DNA of 32,425 nucleotides from Chrysochromulina tobinii (Eukaryota > Haptophyta > Prymnesiales > Chrysochromulinaceae): NCBI GenBank assembly GCA_001275005.1, contig JWZX01003063.1:1-32425 (forward strand), written 5' to 3'. The notes under the pieces were generated by a model. It saw only the letters and a program-made list of their open reading frames with translations. It was not told the origin of the DNA and did no database searches. Below are positions 25,260 through 32,425 of this stretch, piece after piece. How positions within the stretch are numbered: the stretch's first letter is position 1; the number at the start of each line of letters is the position of its first letter. A program made the position numbers and the translations under genes.

Positions 25260-26147
25260 ATGAACGAAGCCACGCGGACCGTTGGCAGCGTCGGCAGAGT
25301 CATGAAGCGGCACGCCGCGAAGCAGGCCGAGGAAGTGAATGCGCGGCAGATGGTGATCCGTGATGCCGACGCGGCGACCATCGCGCGCTATTGCCAGCCG
25401 CGAGGCAACACACCCGCTGCGAGACCGCCGCCGTTTGCTGTCAGCCACACAGACCCGATGCAGCAAACGGCGATGCAGATGTCACAGATGCGTCTCTCCG
25501 CGACGCCACAACAGCCGCCGCACGCGTATGCCGCCCCGGCTGTTGATCGTCCGGAGACGCCCAACCTATTTGCAGAAGCGAAGAAGCGCAAGGCGAAGAT
25601 CAGTGTGAACGACGTCTTCCCCAACGACGCATCGGAGGCTGAGCCCATGCCCTGGCCCGCCGGTGGCGCCGCGCAGCCGCCGCCTAGTGCAGGCCGTGCG
25701 ACCTTGCCGCCGTCGACTGCCTTCGAGCCCCTCGTGGCGGGCGCGCCCAAGGCCGGGCGCAGGCTGCTCGGCAACCCGTTTCCGGGCGACTCGCGTGGCC
25801 AGCAGTCCGGCAGCAACTTGTGGCGCACGCCTGAAGACGCCACTGCGGTGGCGCCCCCCTCGAGGGGCGGGCTCGGGTCAACAGCCGCTTCCCCGACCCC
25901 GCTCGGAAGCCACCCGGGCTCGCAGTATGCACAGTATGCGCAGCCGACGATGGTCATGCAGCCGCAGCAGCCGCCCACGCCATTTGGCATGCCACAGCCG
26001 CAGCCGGCGCCCTTCGGGATGCAGCCCGCATCCAAGCTGGGCGCGCAGCCCTACTCGTTCAACGCCATGTTTGCGGCGAACAACGCGAAGCCGGCGGCGG
26101 GCGCGCAGGCAATGGGTCGGTCCTCGAGCAAGTTTATTCTTGGCTGA
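25260..26147 (+). CDS. Unrecognised low-complexity 295-residue protein
   Basis: From the ATG at 25260. Residues 1-45 form a basic amphipathic helix. The rest is rich in Pro, Gln, Ala, Met and Gly and is probably disordered, with short repeats such as PQPQPAPFGM / PPTPFGMPQ at about 235-255 and PFPGDSRG near 174. A basic stretch (KKRKAKIS, about 107-114) could be a nuclear localisation signal. A conserved-looking end (FNAMFAANN, SKFILG) may be a peptide motif. No domain is recognised. Frame length, composition and a clear divergent promoter argue that it is real. Confidence 0.5.
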   Translation: MNEATRTVGSVGRVMKRHAAKQAEEVNARQMVIRDADAATIARYCQPRGNTPAARPPPFAVSHTDPMQQTAMQMSQMRLSATPQQPPHAYAAPAVDRPETPNLFAEAKKRKAKISVNDVFPNDASEAEPMPWPAGGAAQPPPSAGRATLPPSTAFEPLVAGAPKAGRRLLGNPFPGDSRGQQSGSNLWRTPEDATAVAPPSRGGLGSTAASPTPLGSHPGSQYAQYAQPTMVMQPQQPPTPFGMPQPQPAPFGMQPASKLGAQPYSFNAMFAANNAKPAAGAQAMGRSSSKFILG

Positions 26148-26933
26148 TGCACTGCGAGGTACGAAACGGCGAGGCGTCGTGTGATCGCTGCTGCATAAAT
26201 TCCCCGCTCCGAAAGAAGAGAGAAAGTTGGGCGCTGCGCGCGACCCCGGCATCGAAACTGCGGCCCCCACGGCCACGCAGCCCACGGCACGCGCACGACC
26301 GCCCATCGACTGCGAAAGCGAGAGCTACGGACGGTACTACCAGGACGCGCACGGCCAGCTGCGCACGGCAGCTCGCTGCGGCCCTCTCGCCTCTGCCGAC
26401 AATGGGTCAATGCTCGCCACGCTCGAGAGGCGTATCATTAGTGTGCTTGTTGCCGCCCTGGTTATCCCATAGGACACGGTCTTCTTTCTTGTCTCGGTGG
26501 GGTTCATCATACAAAAAAATTACCAGTGGCAGTTGCTGGGCCTGGGGCCCCAGTGCTACACCCTGTGAGCTGTGTTGAACGGCGGTTCCGGGTCGGTCTG
26601 TTCGTCAAAATATTAATAGAAGCAACCGTGTCCACGTTGTCCGTTCTCGGAGCACTTCGACCGACCGACGCCAACATCGTCCCGAACCGGGCGCTCCGTT
26701 CGGGACGAGCCTCCGTCGACGCACATCATGAGCATGACCGTGCCGCGCGAGGGTAGCTTGTTCAGTTACAAATCTCGTGCCGCGCGATTTCCGGACCCTT
26801 CGCGCCGCATGATTGTTGATGATGATGTTCTCCAGCGCGCCTTTCCGCAATGCAGTTCAGTTCCGCCTCGTTCTCGTGAGGTGCCATTGTCTGCTCTCCA
26901 ATCTCCTCTCCTTATGGTGCATGGCCACGGACC
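26148..26933. other. Convergent intergenic region
   Basis: Between the ends of the 25260 gene (+) and the PqiA-like gene (-). Only short unconvincing frames are present, with a perfect 12-bp palindrome ctggggccccag at 26542-26553 and an A-rich patch just before it. No tRNA or other RNA gene could be recognised. Confidence 0.45.
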
Positions 26934-29900
26934 TCAATGCACGGCCTTCGCGCGAGGTACGCCTGCACGCTCGTCGAGCTCATCAAGGGCCTGGTGCGCA
27001 GCGGTCATGACGAAGCCACCACACATGTGCGAAGCGACGACTGCGAGGACGCACACCCAGAAGCCATCATTCAGTGTGGTCTGCACGCCGAAGCACGAGG
27101 CTTCGCCGGGCAGCAGCGAGCCGATCGAGTCATAGTGCTCGAGCATCTCGTTGAGGCTATCGCACTCGGAGCCCAGGATGAACTTGGCGACCTGGTCGAT
27201 CTCGAGCAGCGAGATGGCAATCACGACGAGCATCACGTCTAGCGACGCCCACGCGTAAACCGTCTCGGCGAAGACGAGCATCGAGCGCAGCGTGTCCGGG
27301 CGCATCGGCACAAGCCAGATGATGAGTGCAAGCACGATCCAGAGCAGCGGCAGCACGAGGCACAAGATGGCGTAGAATCCCGTGAGCCCCCAGAGGGCAA
27401 GCGGGGCGGTCTCCGACGAGACCGTCCCCACCTTACTCGCGAGCTGCACGAGCGAGAAATCCGTGTTGGCGTCCTTACCGAGTAAGGCGCCAATCAAGCC
27501 CACCACGTGCAGCGTGAAGTTGGTCATGCCGACCGCCACGCACGTGAGGAACTCGCACGCGAGTAGCCCAAGGGGCACGCCAAAACGCACCCACAACGAG
27601 AACGGCAGCGCGGGGCCGGTGCGCTTCCAGATCAGCCACGGGCCCGAAGCCTCGTACGACAGTCGGCTCACGCAGATGCGCTCCAACGACGGCGCGCGGC
27701 TCGATCCGCCCAAGCGACGGGGGGTAGGAACGCCACCCAAAATAGGAACGCGGGCCTCGCCGAGATGATCAGAGCCGAATGAGCCAGTGCCCAGCGTGGT
27801 GGGCGCGTTCTCGAGGGCGGCGGTCCGGGATGAAGCAGCCCAAGAGCGATCCTCAGTGAAATGGAGAGCGAGGCGGTGATAGTACATCTGGACGTGCGTC
27901 ATCGTGAGCGAGAGCAGCGTGGCAAGAGCGAAGAGGCCAAAGCCGATCTCGGGTGTGGTCTCGACCGACGCGACGACGAGCGCGGGCGCGTCGTGTTTGC
28001 CGCTGATCACGATCGTGAAGTGCATGGCGATCATGAGCAGGATGAGCATGGCGCTGTCGACCAGGCACCACTTGCCCGTCGCGTCCAGCACACGCAGCAC
28101 GGCGCCACGCGAGCGCGGCGAGAAGCGGCGAGGTGGCACCCACCATAGGAACATCATCAAGATGAGCTTCAAGTATGTCCAAATGCCTGAGCAGATGACG
28201 ATGATGATGGCGAGCCAGTACGCCTTCGACTTCCAAAAGTCGCTGACCGAGTTGAAGAGGGTGAAGTCGAAGATGGTGGGCATGGGCACGGGTTGCCCCG
28301 CAATCGTGAGCACCACGTGCACCGCAGCGCCCACCTGCACGTTGCCCCACAGAAACATCCCCCCGTTGAGCAGCAGTACGAGCGTGAAGCTCACACGCGC
28401 GACGCCGCAGGCGTGCTGTGCGAGGCAGTCGTCTAAGCTCGGCGCGGGGCGGCCGAAGAGGTAGCTGCCGAGTGGTTGCCCCTTCTTGGCACGGATGGGC
28501 TCGTCGGGCTCGTCCACGGGCGCGGCACGGAGCGAATCGGGGCACGCGGGCAGCGGCTGCAGATCACTGCCGGGGGGCGTGCTCGTGCGCGGCGGTGTGC
28601 TGCCCTCGCTCCCGCCGCCGAGGGTCTCGGAGCCCGAGGACGGCGCGAGCATGCTCTCGTTGGAGAGGGCAGAGCTGCCATCCGAGACGGTGCGCGTGTG
28701 CGCCGCTGCCCGACGCGCCGCCTTGGGCGACGCGTCGTTGGCTTGACCCTCTTCAACGGTCACTCGCAGCTCCTCCATCTCCGGCGACTCGAAGAAGAGC
28801 GTGAAGCACCAGCACGTGGCCACGATCAGCAGCACGCACCCGACGATGCCAAGGAAGGCGACGATGCCTTCGGTGACCGCCGAGATGGGCGGCGATGATG
28901 CGGGCGCCGGGGCGGGCGGCGGGGGTGCGTTTATGGCGCCGCGGGCGATGTTGCATGAGGCGTGCGCGTCGTCAAAGAGATGCGAGAGCTTGCGCTTGTT
29001 GAGAATGTCGATGACCACCGCCCCCAAATGGGGAGGGATATTCGTGTAGTGAACGCGCGAGAAGGGCAGCGGCGGTGGCGGTGGCACGTCGCTCGGCGGC
29101 AGCGGCGGCGCGCCCGGCGGCGGCGCCGCTCGTAGACCGAGCTCGAGGAAGCCGTCGCCGCGCACGTCGAAGCTGAAGCCCGTCGAGTCGGGGTCGAGCA
29201 ACGTGGCGTTGAGCGGCAGCAGGAAGCAGCGCGAGCCGCGGGTGGTGAGCGAGCTGAGCGAGAGCATCTCGTACGCGCTCAGGTCGACGTACACGAGCAT
29301 GCCGAGCCCGATGAGCAGCTGGCGAATCTCGATCTCGAGATCGAACCCTGTCCACACGCCCGCGAGGCGCAAGTGAAGTTTGGCGGACACGCCTAGCGAG
29401 CCGTGCTCTCCGAGCCCGAGGCCGCTCGTGAGTGCCTCGGGGTGCTCAGGCTCCTCGCCCACGGCGAGCACCTTGAGACCGTAGAGCTGGTCGAGACCCG
29501 AGAACATGATGTTCGAGAGCGAGACGGCGACATCGCCGATGATCTCGTTGGAGAAGCGTAAGGAGATCGCGCTGAACGGGATGGTGCCGTTGGGGAAGGG
29601 GCCCTCGATCCAAGGGTGGATCTTAGCGGAGGGCTGCCACCGGAGGCTCGCCCACTTGCGGAGGGCACGGTCGACGGCCTGGTTGAGATCCGCATCGGTG
29701 ATGTGCGAGAGCGTCGTGTTGAGCCAGCCCAGCAGCCTGGACTCGTTCCAGGGGCGGTAGTGCGGCGGCTTGGAGGGGCGCAAGGGAGGCTCGGGGGCAT
29801 AGGGGCACTTAGGCACGTGATCCAGCCAACTCGAGGCCGCCACGTTGACTCGCGTCTCGATGGCGCGTAGCAGCGACTGGGGCACCACGGCCGCGGCTTT

Positions 29901-32336
29901 GGGTGCCACCTCTGCGGTGATGCCGTCGGGCTCAGCTGCGCCCCACTCGTTTCCCCACACGCTCAAGTTGAGCTGCCGCGAGTCCAAGCTGAGGCTCGAG
30001 ATCTCGATCCGCTTGATCTGGTGCAGCAGGCAGTCTGGCTCACCCCACGAGAGCAGCGGCATGTGCACGAAGCCGCTGCGGTTGAGCTCGAGGCGCCACA
30101 GAGCGAGGAAGCTCACGTTGCTCGCACTGACGCTCAGGTTGAAAGCAATTGGAGGCGCGCCGGGCGCGCTCGGCCTGAGGCGCACGCCCAGCCGCATCGC
30201 GAGCAGATCGGCGGCGACGTAAGAGACGAGCGCCGCGGGGTCGTCGTTGGGCGACACGGGCGGCATACCAGCGACCTCGAGCAACTCGGCGAGGCCAGGA
30301 GTGAAAGCACCGCCCTCTGGCGTGGAGGAGAGCTGTGCCGTGGTCCAGTCCCACGACGAGTCCCACGACTCACGCGGCCCGAGCGTCGGGCCGGGCCCGT
30401 AGACCAGCCCCGCGGCTTGTGCCGCCACCGCGCCGATCGCGAAGGAGCGCCCAAAGATGTCGTCAGCCTCGACCGCAGCCGCAGCCGCCGCGGCGATCAC
30501 TGGCGACCCCTCGGCAGGCGGCACCTCGAGGGGCTTCAACGCGCTGATGGTGTCGAGGCCATCGAGCTCGAGCTCGAGCTCGAGCGGCAGCTCGAGACCG
30601 AGCAGCCTCGACACATTGACGCGCAGCGTGCCGTTGCCCGAGTTTGGCAGCTTGTCGAGCAGCCAATCGATCACGCCATCAAGTCCCTCGGGACCTAGCT
30701 TGTCCACGAGCCCCTCAGCCGCACGGCGCAGCGTTGAGTTCTTCCAGTCGAGCGTGCCCGGAGGCGCCGGCGGCGGCGGCCTCGGAGGGCTCGGTGGCGG
30801 GCGCGGCGGCGGAGCGGCTGGGCAGGGTTTGCCTCCGAGCAGCGACGATAGTCCCTCGACGAGCGTCGTATTGAGCGCATCGCGCACCGGGCCGCCGACG
30901 ATCGAGTCGGAGAGGCGCGGCACGAGAGTGGGGAAGCCGCTGAAGATGAGAGCCATCGCGTTATCGAGTAGCCGGTCGACCTGTGCCTCCAGCGGGAAGC
31001 CCGTGAAGTCGTGGAAGTTGATGTCGCCTATGCTCACGTTGAGCGCCATGCTCGGCACGCCTGTCTGGGGCGTGAGACCGTGGGTAGCTGGCAGCATGAG
31101 CGCGTAGTGGAGCATGCATCGGCCATCGAGCGCGCTGGGCTGCTGGAGCGTCTCGATGAAGGTCTGGTTCACGCCCAGAAGCAGCTCCACGCGCAAGGCC
31201 ATCTCGGAGAGACGCAGCACCACCTCAACGACCTCATCGAGGTCATCATCATTGCTCAGCAGCCCGCCGGGCACCGGCGCCACGTGCAGCCGCAGCCGCA
31301 GCCGCAGCCGCACGTCTTGCCACGCGAGCGCCACGTCGAGCGCATGGGCCGTGCGGGCGTCGGGCTCGAGCAGCGAGAGCTCACGCACGTGGTCGAGCCC
31401 CTCGAGCGTCGCGCTCAGCGCTGCGATGCTAATGTTCACCAGCGAGAGGTTGCCCAGCGCGATCGGACGATCGCCGCTCGCGAAGGTCAGGTTGCTGCGC
31501 GTGAGGTTGCCGCCGCCCGTGGCGAGCTTCACAAGCCCGGCGATACCAAGCGGCCCAGAGGCGCCGACGACGTCGTTGAGCACGTAGTCAATCGCCCCGA
31601 GCGCCGCCGAGTCTGGCCAGGACACGAGCTTTGTGGGCGGCGGTGGCAGCGCCGGCTCCGGAAGCGGCGTGGGCCATGGAAAGTTGTCGTTGATCATGTG
31701 GTCAAGCTTCTCGAGCGCGCTCGTGAGCGTTGATCCGAGGCCCTCGAGCGCCTGTTTGAGCGCGGCGGGCACCTTGGCCTTGATCACGCTCTCCAGCGCA
31801 GCGTCGATCGCGCCTTTGAGGTACCTAAGAGCCCCCTCAAACTCCAGGTCGATGACGAGCTTGGGCAGATCGACCTTGCTGACCTGGATGGCCGCCGCAG
31901 CGGGAAGCCCTCCCGCGTCGGTGAGTGCGAGGCTAAATTCCAGCGTCAGGCCGAGGTCCACCGCTAGAGATGCGTCGATGCTCACCGTCGGCAGCGACGG
32001 GAAGCCGTGGTGCTCGAGCTTGAGGTTTACGTGTGTTGCGGAGCAGTTTAGGATGAGATTGTCCAGACCAATTGCGAGCTCTGGCCTCACGCCTAATGTG
32101 ACAGCCGAGCCGAGCTTGCCAATCTGCAGCCCACCGCACTTGAGGCCCTTGACGTCCACGAACGCTTGGTAGCCACCTCCCACGTCGAGGGGTCCGATGT
32201 CAATCGGCCCCGGGATGCTGAAGGTGGACACGCACAGCCAGCCGGCCGCACCGCCGACACCCTTGGGGCATGGGGTCGGCGCGCCGTCCACCAGCGCCGC
32301 GAGCAGCGCAAGCGGCGCGATCAAAGAGCTCGGCAT
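26934..32336 (-). CDS. Secretory membrane protein: TULIP/BPI-like ectodomain plus tandem PqiA-like modules
   Basis: An uninterrupted 1800-residue frame. Residues 1-19 are a signal peptide. The ectodomain (about 20-1150) has alternating hydrophobic beta strands, many N-x-S/T sites and recurring segments of the form N-x-x-x-x-G-L-D-x-L followed by L-x-L-x-L strands (about 296-350 and 928-990), resembling TULIP/BPI lipid-binding domains. Proline-rich linkers lie at 505-527 and 1071-1091. One membrane helix (1154-1182) precedes a cytosolic Ser-rich linker (1183-1310). Two homologous four-helix modules follow (about 1312-1490 and 1583-1785), each with the PqiA pattern of a helix, a conserved W-x-x-x-K-L-type helix, then GKWCLVD / YAWASLD before a third helix. 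Bacterial PqiA works with PqiB/PqiC in intermembrane lipid transport, so lipid transfer is inferred. Membrane topology is predicted by eye. Confidence 0.7.
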   Translation of the reverse strand: MPSSLIAPLALLAALVDGAPTPCPKGVGGAAGWLCVSTFSIPGPIDIGPLDVGGGYQAFVDVKGLKCGGLQIGKLGSAVTLGVRPELAIGLDNLILNCSATHVNLKLEHHGFPSLPTVSIDASLAVDLGLTLEFSLALTDAGGLPAAAAIQVSKVDLPKLVIDLEFEGALRYLKGAIDAALESVIKAKVPAALKQALEGLGSTLTSALEKLDHMINDNFPWPTPLPEPALPPPPTKLVSWPDSAALGAIDYVLNDVVGASGPLGIAGLVKLATGGGNLTRSNLTFASGDRPIALGNLSLVNISIAALSATLEGLDHVRELSLLEPDARTAHALDVALAWQDVRLRLRLRLHVAPVPGGLLSNDDDLDEVVEVVLRLSEMALRVELLLGVNQTFIETLQQPSALDGRCMLHYALMLPATHGLTPQTGVPSMALNVSIGDINFHDFTGFPLEAQVDRLLDNAMALIFSGFPTLVPRLSDSIVGGPVRDALNTTLVEGLSSLLGGKPCPAAPPPRPPPSPPRPPPPAPPGTLDWKNSTLRRAAEGLVDKLGPEGLDGVIDWLLDKLPNSGNGTLRVNVSRLLGLELPLELELELDGLDTISALKPLEVPPAEGSPVIAAAAAAAVEADDIFGRSFAIGAVAAQAAGLVYGPGPTLGPRESWDSSWDWTTAQLSSTPEGGAFTPGLAELLEVAGMPPVSPNDDPAALVSYVAADLLAMRLGVRLRPSAPGAPPIAFNLSVSASNVSFLALWRLELNRSGFVHMPLLSWGEPDCLLHQIKRIEISSLSLDSRQLNLSVWGNEWGAAEPDGITAEVAPKAAAVVPQSLLRAIETRVNVAASSWLDHVPKCPYAPEPPLRPSKPPHYRPWNESRLLGWLNTTLSHITDADLNQAVDRALRKWASLRWQPSAKIHPWIEGPFPNGTIPFSAISLRFSNEIIGDVAVSLSNIMFSGLDQLYGLKVLAVGEEPEHPEALTSGLGLGEHGSLGVSAKLHLRLAGVWTGFDLEIEIRQLLIGLGMLVYVDLSAYEMLSLSSLTTRGSRCFLLPLNATLLDPDSTGFSFDVRGDGFLELGLRAAPPPGAPPLPPSDVPPPPPLPFSRVHYTNIPPHLGAVVIDILNKRKLSHLFDDAHASCNIARGAINAPPPPAPAPASSPPISAVTEGIVAFLGIVGCVLLIVATCWCFTLFFESPEMEELRVTVEEGQANDASPKAARRAAAHTRTVSDGSSALSNESMLAPSSGSETLGGGSEGSTPPRTSTPPGSDLQPLPACPDSLRAAPVDEPDEPIRAKKGQPLGSYLFGRPAPSLDDCLAQHACGVARVSFTLVLLLNGGMFLWGNVQVGAAVHVVLTIAGQPVPMPTIFDFTLFNSVSDFWKSKAYWLAIIIVICSGIWTYLKLILMMFLWWVPPRRFSPRSRGAVLRVLDATGKWCLVDSAMLILLMIAMHFTIVISGKHDAPALVVASVETTPEIGFGLFALATLLSLTMTHVQMYYHRLALHFTEDRSWAASSRTAALENAPTTLGTGSFGSDHLGEARVPILGGVPTPRRLGGSSRAPSLERICVSRLSYEASGPWLIWKRTGPALPFSLWVRFGVPLGLLACEFLTCVAVGMTNFTLHVVGLIGALLGKDANTDFSLVQLASKVGTVSSETAPLALWGLTGFYAILCLVLPLLWIVLALIIWLVPMRPDTLRSMLVFAETVYAWASLDVMLVVIAISLLEIDQVAKFILGSECDSLNEMLEHYDSIGSLLPGEASCFGVQTTLNDGFWVCVLAVVASHMCGGFVMTAAHQALDELDERAGVPRAKAVH

Positions 32337-32425
32337 CCCCGTCTCAAAGAGTTCTCAAAGACGAAAGCAGGCTCGTTGTTACGGCGATGTACAGTCGAAA
32401 TTTTTGGCATTGGCCGGGAGGGGGG

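Noticed and set aside
26460-26570. Possible structured RNA or tRNA
   Set aside because: A ggggttca stretch and a palindrome are present, but no cloverleaf or conserved T-loop could be built.

Overview
The window is eukaryotic nuclear DNA. Every conserved gene is a eukaryotic housekeeping family (proteasome alpha subunit, VPS26, SGT1, CDK, kinesin, EI24, Erv-type sulfhydryl oxidase, FYV7). Two short GT..AG introns (75 and 78 nt) can be inferred, and there are no bacterial-style operons. High GC, mostly intronless genes, dense packing (15 genes in 32 kb), long proline/serine/alanine-rich low-complexity segments and unusual domain fusions suggest a unicellular alga or similar protist. A haptophyte is my best guess, but that is inference and not proven by any single marker.

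Layout. 1-849: no convincing gene, a strong hairpin and an A/T-rich repeat cluster. 850-1299 (-): FYV7/TAP26-like rRNA-processing protein, divergent from 1398-2801 (+), a DUF6492-like type II membrane glycosyltransferase. 2883-4952 (+): EI24/EPG-4-like ER membrane protein. 5404-6909 (-): membrane-anchored GalT/HIT-like protein with one intron. 7220-7819 (+): Erv2-like sulfhydryl oxidase. 7942-9735 (+): CDK10/11-type kinase with an in-frame intron inside its HRD motif. 10522-11424 (-): VPS26. 11806-13338 (+): unknown protein. 13729-16080 (+): chromo-barrel reader plus CHAT protease. 16582-17385 (-): proteasome alpha-6 (PSMA1), divergent from 17705-18787 (+), SGT1. 19156-23892 (-): giant kinesin fused to an alpha/beta-hydrolase that is itself split by a RING-containing insert. 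24139-25107 (-) and 25260-26147 (+): a divergent pair of unknown proteins around a G-rich tract. 26934-32336 (-): 1800-residue secretory membrane protein with TULIP/BPI-like ectodomains and two PqiA-like membrane modules.

The genes are not a pathway cluster; they look like an ordinary gene-dense stretch. Local coherence is limited to divergent pairs such as PSMA1/SGT1, both tied to protein quality control. The novelty lies in domain architecture: a kinesin carrying a split hydrolase with an embedded RING finger, a chromatin-reader-like domain on a CHAT-type caspase-like protease, and a eukaryotic fusion of TULIP lipid-binding domains to a duplicated PqiA membrane domain, which parallels the bacterial Pqi lipid-transport system. 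All domain calls are by eye from motifs and have not been checked by search.
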